A stretch of DNA of 52,760 nt from JAGOZV01 sp964346445 (GCA_964346445.1 CAYFUI010000001.1:1-52760), one strand, 5' to 3'; shown: positions 1-9,118, counted from the first letter of the stretch. The notes: a model not told the origin generated them from the letters alone. Translations and numbers: made by a program.

Positions 1-37
1 AGGAAAATAAAAATAAACACTAAAACAAACAATAAAT

Positions 38-364
38 ATGCACCAATTAATATTACAAACAGTGACATTGCCAATACTTGTAACATCTCTTATGGGGATA
101 CTGTTACATGAAACGCAATTAGATAATGCCATAACTAAAGTTGTTGCTAATAACAATAATATTGTTATTAAGGCCGAGATAGGCCAACGCCCACACCACA
201 CTCACTCCCACCAAGATTCTATCTTAGAACACTTAAGGGCATTTAATGCCAGTAGAAATAATGCTAAGAGAAATCGTGGTGAAAATGAGCGAAAGTATCT
301 AATTAAAAAAAGAACATCATCAAGGAGTATGTCGAACGATGGGATGTTTTGGCCATCAGAGTAA
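38..364 (+). CDS. Hypothetical small basic protein
   Basis: I do not recognise this 108-residue product. The first 25 residues are hydrophobic (LILQTVTLPILVTSLMGILL) and could be a membrane anchor or signal sequence. The rest is polar, rich in His, Asn, Arg and Lys, with a basic stretch near residues 70-97. No Shine-Dalgarno sequence precedes the ATG, and the upstream promoter, if any, is cut by the window edge. It converges on valS across a shared hairpin. The absence of a known domain keeps confidence low. Confidence 0.4.
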   Translation: MHQLILQTVTLPILVTSLMGILLHETQLDNAITKVVANNNNIVIKAEIGQRPHHTHSHQDSILEHLRAFNASRNNAKRNRGENERKYLIKKRTSSRSMSNDGMFWPSE

Positions 365-398
365 AAAATATTAATGTAAAGTTGTATGAATATTGTTA

Positions 399-431
399 TA
401 ACCCCTCATTGGCATAATGGGGGGTTATTTT
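399..431. terminator. Hairpin between convergent genes
   Basis: An inverted repeat (AACCCC..CATT against AATG..GGGGTT) lies between the convergent genes ending at 364 and 425 and is followed on the plus strand by TTATTTTA. Its right arm includes the valS stop codon. It probably terminates the plus-strand gene; on the minus strand there is no clear U tract. Confidence 0.55.
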
Positions 432-2974
432 AGTACTTTTAATTCTAAAAGTAATTTATCCAACAAAGCGTTTTTATCTTTAAGCTGCCGTTTAGTCTCC
501 TCAACTAGCTGTTTAGGGGCCTTTTCTACATATGCCTTATTAGCTAAACGGGTTTCAAGGTTTTTAACCTGCCGCCTAACGGCTTGAATCCGTGCTTCTA
601 GGTTAGCTTGGTGTTCATACAGGGTCTTCTCATCAACATCTAACCATGCTTCCCTACCACTAGCTGCTAAGCGTAAACCTTTAGGTTGGTCCATTCTAAT
701 AACTGCTTTGGTATTAGTTAAGCTTTGGATTAGTGCTTCGTGTTCGGCAATCAAACTGTCATTATCGTAAAACATGTTATATTTTTTATTCCCCGGTAGT
801 TCTGCCATGACAAACCTTGTCTCCGAAACTAATTTCTTAACACGAGTAAATTGCCCCGCAGATATTTCGTTATATTCAAGGGGTTTAGGCCATGGTGTGG
901 TTATGAGTAGACCGGTAGTCCAGGGCAAGCTTTGCCAAATTGTTTCGGTTACAAACGGTGCAAACGGATGGGCAAGCTTTAAGATTGTCTCTTGCACCCA
1001 TATTAAAATGTCTACGTTTGCTTCTTCCTTGCTAGCTTCAATATACCAGTCTGCCACAGAATCCCAGATGGTGTGATAGACAGTTTCCGTCGCCTCCGCA
1101 AAACGGTATGAGTTTAGTTGGTTTTCGATATTAGTTATAGCGTCATTTAGTTCTTTAACCACCCAGTGCTCGGCGATGGTGCTTGGTGTCTTTTCTTGGC
1201 TTTCATACTCTTTTGGTATCTTAGCGGTAATAAAACGTGAGATATTCCATAGCTTATTACAGAAGTTGCGCCCAGCAATAACCTTGTCTAGGCTGAATGC
1301 CTGGTTTTGCGCAGCGGAACGATTAGCGACAATGCCCATTCTAAGCGCGTCTGAGCCGTATTGTGAGAGTATTTCCATAGGGTTTACCACATTGCCCTTA
1401 CTCTTGCTCATTTTCTGTCCCTGAGGGTCTAAGACTAGCCCATTTAGATAAACCTCTTTGAATGGAACTTGTCCAGTTGTATATAGACCAAGCATTAACA
1501 TTCGTAGCACCCAAGCGTATAAAATATCTGCTCCTGTTTCCATCACGGTTAACGGGTAGAATTCAGCCATTTCACCCCCGGTGAGGTAATCGGTAGTTAC
1601 ATACGGCCACTGTGCACTGCTGAACCATGTATCAAATGTATCTTCGTCTCTTTGATACACTTTGTTATTAACAAGGATGGTTTTTTCATCTACATTTCTA
1701 TTGAAGATCCAGTCATTTGGGTTATCTACGCTTTGAAAAGCGGGAATGGGAATGCCCCAGGGAATTTGGCGAGAGATGTTCCAATCTCTTAATCCTTCTA
1801 GATACTTTATGGCAACATTTTTTTTGCTTGCCGGGGTTATTTTTACTTTGTCGTCTTCTAAAGCTTTTTTAGCTAGAGCTACTAATGGTTTAACATTTAT
1901 GAACCATTGTTCTTTTAAGAGCGGCTGAATTGGCTTATCGCTCTTATAGTCGTACCCAACAGTATGAACTATATCCTTCTCCCCTCTTAAGAATTGTTCA
2001 GTTTTTAGGGAAACTAGTACTTTTTCACGGGCTTCTTCAGGGGTTAGACCCGCAAATTGTGAAGGCACGTTAGTCATTTTGCCATCAAGCCCGATAATTT
2101 TACGTCGCTCCAAGCCATGACGCTCTCCTACCTCAAAATCATTAGGGTCATGAGCTGGTGTAATTTTTACAGCACCTGTACCATAGTCTGGGTCAACGTA
2201 TTCGTCTGCAATAATTGGTATCTCTCTATCTGTTAATGGTAATAGTACACGTGTCCCTATTAAGTCTTTGTAGCGCTCATCTTCTGGGTGTACGGCTATT
2301 GCCGTATCCCCGAACATTGTTTCTGGCCGGGTGGTAGCCACAACTATTTCGCCAATTTTATCATAGGTGGGATAGGCAATTTCCCACAACTTCCCCTTCT
2401 CTTCTTTGTGGACAACTTCTATATCTGAGTAGCTTGTGTGATACGTAGTACTATAATTAACGATTCTTTCACCTCTGTAAATAAGCCCTTCTTTCCACAT
2501 TTTTTCGAAAGTATCATAAACTGTAAAGATTACTTTTTCATCCAATGTAAAGGTTAAATGGTTCCAGTCGGCACTGGCCCCTAAAGCCCGTAACTGGAGC
2601 TCCATATTTCCTCTTTGCTCTTGTACAAAATTCCATACTTGACTATAAAGCTGCTCTCTTGAGAAGTCGAACCGGCTTTGGCCTTGCTCTCGTAGAATCT
2701 TGTCATAGACCACCCATGTTTCAAAACCGGCGTGGTCCGCACCGGGTAAATAAACGGTATTATCACCCTTCATGCGGTGGTAACGTATTAAGATGTCTTG
2801 TAGAGCTATAGCTAGGGCATGACCTACATGCAAATTACCATTCGCATTTGGTGGCGGCATGACTATAGAATAAGGCTCCCCTTCCCCGCTTGGTTCAAAG
2901 GCTGGGCTATGCTCCCATAAAGCATAGATTTCTGGTTCGTAATGATTAGGTTCATAAGCCTTAGGTAACTTCAT
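425..2974 (-). CDS. valS: Valyl-tRNA synthetase
   Basis: Class I aminoacyl-tRNA synthetase charging tRNA-Val in the cytoplasm. The 849-residue product has the HIGH-type motif HVGH at residues 49-52 within PPPNANGNLHVGHA, the editing (CP1) domain with TTRPETMFGDTA, the KMSKS loop at about 521-525 (QKMSKSKGNV), an anticodon-binding domain, and a C-terminal coiled coil of about 65 residues typical of ValS tRNA-binding arms. The length is normal for bacterial ValS. It starts MKLPKAYEPNHYEPEIYALWE, a standard ValS N-terminus. It is divergent from the FemABX gene at 3119 and seems to be a single-gene unit with a roughly 100-nt leader. Confidence 0.97.
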   Translation of the reverse strand: MKLPKAYEPNHYEPEIYALWEHSPAFEPSGEGEPYSIVMPPPNANGNLHVGHALAIALQDILIRYHRMKGDNTVYLPGADHAGFETWVVYDKILREQGQSRFDFSREQLYSQVWNFVQEQRGNMELQLRALGASADWNHLTFTLDEKVIFTVYDTFEKMWKEGLIYRGERIVNYSTTYHTSYSDIEVVHKEEKGKLWEIAYPTYDKIGEIVVATTRPETMFGDTAIAVHPEDERYKDLIGTRVLLPLTDREIPIIADEYVDPDYGTGAVKITPAHDPNDFEVGERHGLERRKIIGLDGKMTNVPSQFAGLTPEEAREKVLVSLKTEQFLRGEKDIVHTVGYDYKSDKPIQPLLKEQWFINVKPLVALAKKALEDDKVKITPASKKNVAIKYLEGLRDWNISRQIPWGIPIPAFQSVDNPNDWIFNRNVDEKTILVNNKVYQRDEDTFDTWFSSAQWPYVTTDYLTGGEMAEFYPLTVMETGADILYAWVLRMLMLGLYTTGQVPFKEVYLNGLVLDPQGQKMSKSKGNVVNPMEILSQYGSDALRMGIVANRSAAQNQAFSLDKVIAGRNFCNKLWNISRFITAKIPKEYESQEKTPSTIAEHWVVKELNDAITNIENQLNSYRFAEATETVYHTIWDSVADWYIEASKEEANVDILIWVQETILKLAHPFAPFVTETIWQSLPWTTGLLITTPWPKPLEYNEISAGQFTRVKKLVSETRFVMAELPGNKKYNMFYDNDSLIAEHEALIQSLTNTKAVIRMDQPKGLRLAASGREAWLDVDEKTLYEHQANLEARIQAVRRQVKNLETRLANKAYVEKAPKQLVEETKRQLKDKNALLDKLLLELKVLK

Positions 2975-3096
2975 TAATTGTAGTCCATTTTTTCCAAATT
3001 TAACCCTTTAAAAACGTGCAATTTTGGCTTCACGTGAAAGTTTTTGAACATCCTAAATAATAGGGGTCCTCACACTCCATACTGTATATTGTAGCA
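2975..3096 (-). promoter_or_regulatory. valS promoter and leader
   Basis: On the minus strand an extended -10 (TGCTACAAT, 3088-3096) predicts a transcript start near 3081 and a leader of about 106 nt before valS. The leader contains a short inverted repeat (ACGTG 3014-3018 with CACGT 3031-3035). I see no T-box AGGGUGG motif. Its function is unknown. Confidence 0.4.
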
Positions 3097-3102
3097 TACA
3101 TT

Positions 3103-3111
3103 TGTTATAAT
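3103..3111 (+). promoter_or_regulatory. Extended -10 of FemABX gene (leaderless)
   Basis: TGTTATAAT is a perfect extended -10. The ATG at 3119 lies seven nt after its last base, where transcription should begin, so the mRNA is predicted to be leaderless. Confidence 0.65.
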
Positions 3112-3118
3112 TGTGAAT

Positions 3119-4147
3119 ATGTTTTCTGTAAAAAAGTATGAAAATAAAAAAGATTGGGATAACTTAATATTAGATATTGAAGGACACCCTTTTCAATTAT
3201 GGGGTTGGGGAGAGGTAAAGGGTGGTCATAACTGGACTATAGACAGGGTAGAGGTTAAGAAAACTAGTAAAAGTAGTGAAATTGATGATAAAACCATCGG
3301 TGTAGCCCAAATATTTACCAAAAAACTACCTTGGCCTTTGAAGAATTACTCATATATCCCTAGGGGTACTCATGTTAAAGGGGTAAAAACAGAAGAATTA
3401 AGCCAATTCTATGACCAACTTGCCCAATATGTAAAAAACCAATATAAAAGTGTTGTCTTATCGATAGAACCTCACAGTTTCACGCCGCTCAACTTAACTG
3501 GATGGGGAAGGGTGGGGGCAGATAACTCTGTCTATGTTGACCAAACTATTTTATTGCATTTAAACGAGCCAGAAGAGGTGCTGCTTGCTAATATGGGGCG
3601 TAAGACCAGACAAAGTATCAATAAAGCTAACCGTAATGTAGACGAAATTAAGCAAATTAACACCTTAGAAGACCTGGATGAGTGTCTAGCTATCTATAAG
3701 CTAACTAGTGAGCGCTCTGGCTTTGCAATACATGCCGATTCTTACTATAAAAAGGTTTTTAAGGAGATGGGCAGTCATTCTATTATTTATGGCGCCTACA
3801 TTGAGGGGCAATTAGTAGGTTTCTTATGGCTGGCATTAAGCGGGAAGGTAGCTTATCAGATGTATAGTGGGATTAATGTAATTGGCGCAAAAAACAGGGT
3901 CAATTATGCTTTACGCTGGCATGCTATTAAAAAGGCTAAAGAATGGGGATTAACTGATTATGATTTCGGTGGTTTAATGCCTGGAGGGGTCGAGCAGTTT
4001 AAGAAGTCTTGGGATAAAGACATTACACATTTTGCTGGGGCTTATGACAAGCCATTATCTATGTGGTACCCCTTATGGAAAGTTGGGCGACCACTTGCCG
4101 GAAAAGTAAACCAAAAAATAAAGGCCCTGAAGCGTCGAATTGCTTAA
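3119..4147 (+). CDS. FemABX-family peptidyltransferase
   Basis: Member of the FemABX (lipid II:amino acid transferase) family, which adds amino acids from aminoacyl-tRNA to the peptidoglycan stem peptide to build interpeptide bridges at the cytoplasmic membrane face. The 342-residue product has the two GNAT-like halves. Recognisable segments are FQLWGWGEVKGG near the N-terminus, LLANMGRKTRQSINKANRN (basic helix), GAYIEGQLVGFLWLALSGKVAYQMYSG, and the closing YDFGGLMPGGVEQFKKSW. The start at ATG 3119 is chosen because it is placed for a leaderless message; a GTG at 3113 would overlap the initiation region. Two paralogues lie at 13562 and 14582. Which amino acid is transferred cannot be told. 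Confidence 0.85.
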   Translation: MFSVKKYENKKDWDNLILDIEGHPFQLWGWGEVKGGHNWTIDRVEVKKTSKSSEIDDKTIGVAQIFTKKLPWPLKNYSYIPRGTHVKGVKTEELSQFYDQLAQYVKNQYKSVVLSIEPHSFTPLNLTGWGRVGADNSVYVDQTILLHLNEPEEVLLANMGRKTRQSINKANRNVDEIKQINTLEDLDECLAIYKLTSERSGFAIHADSYYKKVFKEMGSHSIIYGAYIEGQLVGFLWLALSGKVAYQMYSGINVIGAKNRVNYALRWHAIKKAKEWGLTDYDFGGLMPGGVEQFKKSWDKDITHFAGAYDKPLSMWYPLWKVGRPLAGKVNQKIKALKRRIA

Positions 4148-4154
4148 TCTAGCC

Positions 4155-5288
4155 TTATTTTGCCCAGCTAGCAGCTTCTAGGTGAAGGCTGGGGACTACC
4201 TCTAGGGAGTAGGGGTTAGTCGGTTTAGTTTTTTGGGCTTGATAGTAGCCCAGGCTTGCTATCATGGCTGCATTATCTGTGCAGAGCTCAATGGGTGCAT
4301 ATTCTATATTAATAGGGATGGCCCGTGCCAGCTCAGCTCTTAAGGTGTTGTTGGCGGCAACACCCCCAGCGATAACAACTGTAGATGGGTTATATTCTTT
4401 ATAAGCGAATGCGGTTTTTTGAACTAAAGTTTTGACGGCCGTATGCTGGAAGCTAGCGGCAAAATCGTTTTTTTGTTCTTCACTTAAAAGCGAATTTAAT
4501 TTGAAAGAAGGGTAGGTAATTTCCACACCAGTTTCCTGTTGGATCTTCCGCAAGACGGCAGTCTTAAGCCCAGAGAAACTAAAATCATAACGGTTGGCCA
4601 TTTGTGATATTGGTAAAACGTACTTTAATGGATTACCTTTTATAGCGGCCTGAGAAATAGCTGGCCCACCAGGGTAGGGGAGGCCAAGCATTTTTGCAAC
4701 TTTATCAAAAGCTTCCCCCACTGCATCGTCTCTAGTTTCGCCAATAATTTCATAATCCCCATGGTCTTTAAATAGCATGAGTTGAGTGTGACCACCAGAA
4801 ACTATTAGGGCTAGAATAGGGAAGTTGGGTTGTTGGGCTGGTAGTTTTTTAATTAAATCTTGAATATTACGACTGGGCGCCTGCTTGCTTTTGTTTTGCC
4901 CGGTTTTTGTTAAAGGCGTGTTAGTTAAAAAGTTGCTATATACATGTGCTTCAACGTGGTGAACAGGGTAGAGTGGTTTCTTTTTTGTAATAGCTAAAGT
5001 GCGGGCTGCGAGATTGCCGACTAGGAGTGAACCAAGAAGGCCGGGTGCGTATGTAACGGCAATTGCATCTATTTGATTCCATGATAATCCAGCTTCTATT
5101 AGAGCTTGCTCTATAACTGGGTTTATTACTTCAATGTGGCTGCGGGCCGCTATTTCTGGTATGACACCCCCATATTCTGCATGTATGGCTATTTGACTGG
5201 CTACAACATTGCTAAGCAGGTAACTTCCGTCCTTAACAACTGCGGCGGCAGTTTCATCGCAGCTTGTTTCTATCCCTAGTACATTCAT
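4155..5288 (-). CDS. tsaD: tRNA N6-adenosine threonylcarbamoyltransferase
   Basis: TsaD transfers the threonylcarbamoyl group from TC-AMP to A37 of ANN-decoding tRNAs, working with TsaB and TsaE (not in this window). The 377-residue ASKHA-fold protein begins MNVLGIETSCDETAAAVV, carries the metal-binding HxxxH at H111 and H115 (HHVEAH), and has the nucleotide-binding segments LIVSGGHTQL and VVIAGGVAANNTLR. A basic insertion of roughly 30 residues (about 122-153) follows the metal motif, making it somewhat longer than typical TsaD. It converges on the FemABX gene with seven bases between the stops. Its own promoter places the ATG at the expected transcript start. Confidence 0.96.
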   Translation of the reverse strand: MNVLGIETSCDETAAAVVKDGSYLLSNVVASQIAIHAEYGGVIPEIAARSHIEVINPVIEQALIEAGLSWNQIDAIAVTYAPGLLGSLLVGNLAARTLAITKKKPLYPVHHVEAHVYSNFLTNTPLTKTGQNKSKQAPSRNIQDLIKKLPAQQPNFPILALIVSGGHTQLMLFKDHGDYEIIGETRDDAVGEAFDKVAKMLGLPYPGGPAISQAAIKGNPLKYVLPISQMANRYDFSFSGLKTAVLRKIQQETGVEITYPSFKLNSLLSEEQKNDFAASFQHTAVKTLVQKTAFAYKEYNPSTVVIAGGVAANNTLRAELARAIPINIEYAPIELCTDNAAMIASLGYYQAQKTKPTNPYSLEVVPSLHLEAASWAK

Positions 5289-5294
5289 TTTTAT

Positions 5295-5303
5295 ATAATA
5301 ACA
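5295..5303 (-). promoter_or_regulatory. Extended -10 of tsaD (leaderless)
   Basis: Read on the minus strand, TGTTATTAT ends six nt before the tsaD ATG and no Shine-Dalgarno sequence is present, predicting a leaderless transcript. Confidence 0.55.
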
Positions 5304-5306
5304 TAC

Positions 5307-5334
5307 TTGACTTAGCTTAAAATTAGCTTAAAAT
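5307..5334 (+). promoter_or_regulatory. Promoter of SGNH-hydrolase gene
   Basis: TTGACT (5307-5312), 16-bp spacer, TAAAAT (5329-5334). A direct repeat TAGCTTAAAAT spans the spacer and -10. The transcript would have a leader of about 30 nt with a strong AAGGAGGT ribosome-binding site before the ATG at 5370. Confidence 0.55.
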
Positions 5335-5369
5335 AGACAATATGAAAGTCGAATTTAAGGAGGTTCCAG

Positions 5370-8300
5370 ATGCGTCTGTATGTCAAGACTTTGTTCTTTT
5401 TGTTATGTGTGGCGTTTTTACCCACCAATGTCAGTGCCCTAGGTGTAAAAGATATAAAAGGTAGCGATTATAAGGTATTAAGTAAATATAATGTAAATGG
5501 TCCTAGCTATTGTCCGTATAATAAACAGGTAAAAATAGCCCAAGGCGAACAAATAGAAGCGTGTATATTAAGCTCGGACCGCACCCTCGTGGCCAAGTAT
5601 CAAGATACTAGATACCGGGATAGGTTAGGGGTAAACTTTAATAATGGTACAGAACTATACCCTGTTATGATGAATGGGGATTACTTTAATTGTACTTACT
5701 CACTATGTTTATATTCTTCCGTTAATGACACTTTAATTAATTTAGAATTCGTTATTAACTCTTATAGCTTTAGCCCGGTTATTTATCATAATTTTACTAA
5801 GAATATGACTATTAGTGATACTTCCACCGGTAGGGTTATTAACTATAATAATCCCGAACGTGACATTATGCGTGCTACTCCCGAAGGGCCGGCTTATTTG
5901 ATGACAGCCGGATCCATGGCTTTGTCTAATAATGAAAAATGGTTGGTTATAGAATTAATTGACCATGGTATTTTTAGGTTTAATTTAGAGGATGGCTCTT
6001 TTTTGCGTTTTTACGATGACATTCTAGAGCATAGTACTGCTGGAATTTCTCATAGTGAGTTTGCTATAAATGATGCCGGGGATACGGTAGTCCACATGGG
6101 TATTAATGCGGGCTTTAATATATATACAATTAACCAAGATTGCGGTGACGAATCATTACTAAGAGACCGTATGAGTAGGCGTTGCCCGGCTGAGAGCGTA
6201 AATACTGATAAAGTTATTTGGCAACGTAAATTTGCGACATCTCCTTATATTACCAGTAGTGGCACTTTAAGTTTTATTTCGTATTCAGTTGATGGTATGA
6301 CACCACCCGTTTATGCACATATTGCGCCTGTGACCAACCTCGCCACCACCCCACCCGCTTCGTTGGATATTTTGGCCCTAGGTGATTCTTTCATTAGTGG
6401 GGAGGGCGAAACTGACTCCACCTACTATCTACAGGGTACTACATCACCTCCCGAGGCGTGTCACACTAGTTTTCGCTCCCATCCATATTTAGTTGCCCAG
6501 TACTTAGATGTTATTCCAGGACGGGTTAAAAGTGTGGCGTGTTCTGGCGCGGTTATGGCAGATATAAATGGCCATTCATCTTACATGGGTCAAAGAGGTC
6601 GTTTAAAAGACTTAATTACACCTACTTTAACAAAAACTAACTTAGAAAACCAAGCGCTAGAAAACTTTCTTCCAGGCCGGGTTGCCCAATCAAGGTTTGC
6701 GGCCATTGCCCAGCCCTCGGCGCTCATTGTTAGTGTTGGAGGGAACGATTCGGGCCTAATGTCAAAGTTAGGCGAATGCGCAACCCCTGGAACTTGCAAG
6801 TGGGTGGCAGATGATTATTATAAAAAGGCAGTAGAAGGTGAAATAACAGGTCTCCATGATAAATTGGTTAAAACTTATAATAATTTGCTATCCTCATCTC
6901 CGGGCAGTACTATTCATGCAATTGGTTATCCTAAATTTATAAGCACTGCTCGTGATTGCTCATCCCCAGAAGGTCTTTTATTTAATCAATCAGAGCGTGT
7001 ATTTATAGAGGAGTCTATAAAATTGTTAAATACTACTATTGAAGCGGCTGCTATAGCTGCCGGTATAACTTACGTAGATATTGAAGATGCTTTTGGCGAT
7101 AATTTAATTTGTAACAACCACACTGTTGCAGCAATGAATGGAGTGATTCTTCGGAGTATTAAAGATGTTCAGGAGAAAGATAATTTAGCTGCCTATGTTC
7201 TACCAGAGTCATTTCATCCTACTCCATTTGGCCATGAGTTAATTGCCAGTGCCATTGTTGGGTCTATCTCTTTAGACAACCCTTATCCGCATATTAATTT
7301 TAATACACCAGACCCAATCAGTGTGTCTCCTTTCTGGAGTGATAGTGCTGGCTATAGCTCTAACCCTAGTAAAAGTACAGTACCTATATTAAAACAGCAC
7401 CCACTTTTTGATAATTTTAACCATCTTTATGGGGAGGACTTAGGAACGCGCGGTTATCCATTAGGAGTTGGTATGCTACCTGGCTCACTGGCTAGTTTAG
7501 TAATAGAAAAAGATGGGGAGACATTTAGGACAATCAACGTCAGTATAGATAATTCTGGCTTTCCGGTCATTGATGCGAATCTACATAATTTACAAAAAAA
7601 CATAGAAACAGAAGAAGGTGTTTATACTGCGGTTTTCGCCGCTACAACTAATGCCGGAGAAGATATAGTTTTATATGACACCTTTATAGCTAATTCCACT
7701 ACACCTGCACTTGATGAGTATACCCCTGGTGATGACCCAGTTCTCCCTGAGGACGCGCCACAGGAGCCCTTTTTACCACCTGTAGATGGTGGGTCTAGCA
7801 CTCCTATCGATCCTTCCAATCCGAGCAGTCCTCAGTCGCCAGAAGCGCCGCAAGAAGAGCCAAATTTACCACCAGTTAACAATGCTAGCCCCCCTGTCAC
7901 GTCCGAGAGCCAGGATGAGAATTATTTAGAAGCCCCTGCTACTGGCGTAGGCATACCGAAAACTGGGGGTGACAAAAGCCAGCTCAGTAATTCCACGTTA
8001 AATAATAGTAAGTCAAAAGGTAACCTTGCTTCTCCTGAACCGCCTCTTAGTCGGCGTTTGGTGCCAGCTTCGTTAAACCCACAGTATTTAGGTAAGATTA
8101 TCTCCACAAAGGCTAAAAAGAGCCCTAAAAGCGGTCAAGTTAAACAAGCCATGACAGAAAATACTGCTACTAACCAGCGTAGTAGGGGAGGACTTGGGAG
8201 GAGTTCCTCTTTAGGCCAAGAGCCAACTGGTTTACCTAAAATTAAGGAGGTCCAACTAAACAAGATAAGAACCCTCTTAGGGTATGTAGGGGTGGTAACA

Positions 8301-8378
8301 ATAGCTTGTGTTATCACTCATCTAACATTAAGCTATATTAATCGTAAAAATGCTGTTGACAATATTATCAAATCATAG
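5370..8378 (+). CDS. Large secreted, C-terminally anchored SGNH/GDSL hydrolase
   Basis: A 1002-residue exported protein. A signal peptide (MRLYVKTLFFLLCVAFLPTNVSA) is followed by a roughly 300-residue domain I do not recognise, with several Cys residues and beta-rich character. An SGNH hydrolase domain runs from about 333 to 635: nucleophile motif GDS with Ser340 (ILALGDSFISGEGE), SVGGNDSG with Asn459, and ESFHPTPFGHE with catalytic His616. SGNH enzymes cleave esters of lipids or carbohydrates; the substrate here is unknown. Then comes a small beta domain, a Pro/Ser/Glu-rich linker (about 785-900), a basic segment and one C-terminal membrane helix (about 969-991). IPKTG at 862-866 resembles a sortase signal but no helix follows it directly. 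The next gene starts 32 bp downstream, so the two are probably cotranscribed. Confidence 0.85.
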   Translation: MRLYVKTLFFLLCVAFLPTNVSALGVKDIKGSDYKVLSKYNVNGPSYCPYNKQVKIAQGEQIEACILSSDRTLVAKYQDTRYRDRLGVNFNNGTELYPVMMNGDYFNCTYSLCLYSSVNDTLINLEFVINSYSFSPVIYHNFTKNMTISDTSTGRVINYNNPERDIMRATPEGPAYLMTAGSMALSNNEKWLVIELIDHGIFRFNLEDGSFLRFYDDILEHSTAGISHSEFAINDAGDTVVHMGINAGFNIYTINQDCGDESLLRDRMSRRCPAESVNTDKVIWQRKFATSPYITSSGTLSFISYSVDGMTPPVYAHIAPVTNLATTPPASLDILALGDSFISGEGETDSTYYLQGTTSPPEACHTSFRSHPYLVAQYLDVIPGRVKSVACSGAVMADINGHSSYMGQRGRLKDLITPTLTKTNLENQALENFLPGRVAQSRFAAIAQPSALIVSVGGNDSGLMSKLGECATPGTCKWVADDYYKKAVEGEITGLHDKLVKTYNNLLSSSPGSTIHAIGYPKFISTARDCSSPEGLLFNQSERVFIEESIKLLNTTIEAAAIAAGITYVDIEDAFGDNLICNNHTVAAMNGVILRSIKDVQEKDNLAAYVLPESFHPTPFGHELIASAIVGSISLDNPYPHINFNTPDPISVSPFWSDSAGYSSNPSKSTVPILKQHPLFDNFNHLYGEDLGTRGYPLGVGMLPGSLASLVIEKDGETFRTINVSIDNSGFPVIDANLHNLQKNIETEEGVYTAVFAATTNAGEDIVLYDTFIANSTTPALDEYTPGDDPVLPEDAPQEPFLPPVDGGSSTPIDPSNPSSPQSPEAPQEEPNLPPVNNASPPVTSESQDENYLEAPATGVGIPKTGGDKSQLSNSTLNNSKSKGNLASPEPPLSRRLVPASLNPQYLGKIISTKAKKSPKSGQVKQAMTENTATNQRSRGGLGRSSSLGQEPTGLPKIKEVQLNKIRTLLGYVGVVTIACVITHLTLSYINRKNAVDNIIKS

Positions 8379-8410
8379 TAAACTGTATTTTAACTTAAAG
8401 GAATCCTAAT

Positions 8411-9061
8411 ATGAATTTAGAAAAAATGCCAAATCATGAGTTAGTTATAGACAAAATTAACTATAGAAGCCCAAAGTATGATTATACTTATTTAAACTTG
8501 AACTTTTGCACTAAGGGTAAAGCCCAGTATCTGGATGCAATAACTTTTCTAAGGCAGGCGCTGAAAAGTTACTTCTCCATGAATTCTGTTTTAAATAAAG
8601 AAACCTTATTTCATATTTTAGCTTGTGATTTTACCGATGGATATTTACAGTTGCTTATTCATAACAGTAGAGGTACTGAAATAAGCGAGTTTATTAGTTA
8701 TTTGGAATGTGAGTATAGATTATGGACTGGTCGTAAAAAGAAGAAGATAAGGATTGAAGCGCAAAGTATTGTCTTTCCAGACTTAATATTAGAATGTAGT
8801 GCTATGATCCATACAACCGCTGTGGACTGGTCATATAATCTTTCTTGGTCACTTCGTAGTTATTTATATGACGATGCGCCAACTTGGCTCCAATCACATG
8901 AAATAAAACGAAGATATCGCTCTTCTTCTGATTACCTCCAATTTCTGAAGGTTTATGCTACAAAGAAAAAATTCTTTAATAAAAACGATCCAGGAGACCA
9001 TGATAAGTCTGATAAGAACGACTCAAACCACCCCACCGCCGGTTCTGCTAATAAATTATAA
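8411..9061 (+). CDS. Degenerate REP-associated tyrosine transposase (Y1_Tnp-like), probably inactive
   Basis: A 216-residue protein whose domain order follows Y1/REP-associated tyrosine transposases (RAYT). FHILACDFTDGYLQLLI sits where RAYTs have an AYxLMPNHxHLLL segment, followed by a helix (ISEFISYLECEYRLWTGRKKK). Near the C-terminus WSYNLSWSLRSYLYDDAPTW matches the usual PWSSYRAYLG..PEWL region, ending in SSSDYLQFLKVY. The metal-binding His-x-His is replaced by Tyr-Leu-Gln, and the usual RYIHLNP segment with the catalytic Tyr reads AMIHTTA. The call is by pattern, not alignment. The C-terminal tail is Asp/Asn/Lys rich. It follows the SGNH gene with an AAAGGAA ribosome-binding site. If the assignment is right it is a domesticated or decaying protein; otherwise it is an unknown. 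Confidence 0.55.
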   Translation: MNLEKMPNHELVIDKINYRSPKYDYTYLNLNFCTKGKAQYLDAITFLRQALKSYFSMNSVLNKETLFHILACDFTDGYLQLLIHNSRGTEISEFISYLECEYRLWTGRKKKKIRIEAQSIVFPDLILECSAMIHTTAVDWSYNLSWSLRSYLYDDAPTWLQSHEIKRRYRSSSDYLQFLKVYATKKKFFNKNDPGDHDKSDKNDSNHPTAGSANKL

Positions 9062-9080
9062 AATGAAAAAGCTGTTACCA

Positions 9081-9112
9081 CTGGGTCTAGCTGGGTCTAG
9101 CTAGTGTATAAT
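9081..9112 (+). promoter_or_regulatory. murE-like gene promoter with 10-bp tandem repeat
   Basis: TATAAT at 9107-9112 ends six nt before the ATG at 9119, predicting a leaderless mRNA. Just upstream CTGGGTCTAG is duplicated in tandem (9081-9090, 9091-9100), where the -35 would fall. No good -35 is visible. Confidence 0.55.
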
Positions 9113-9118
9113 ATAAGT

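Noticed and set aside
2975..3090. Possible T-box riboswitch before valS
   Set aside because: No AGGGUGG antiterminator motif, specifier loop or terminator hairpin could be found in the leader of about 106 nt.
7950..7967. Sortase signal IPKTG (residues 862-866) in the SGNH protein
   Set aside because: A hydrophobic helix and basic tail should follow directly, but the only helix is about 100 residues later.
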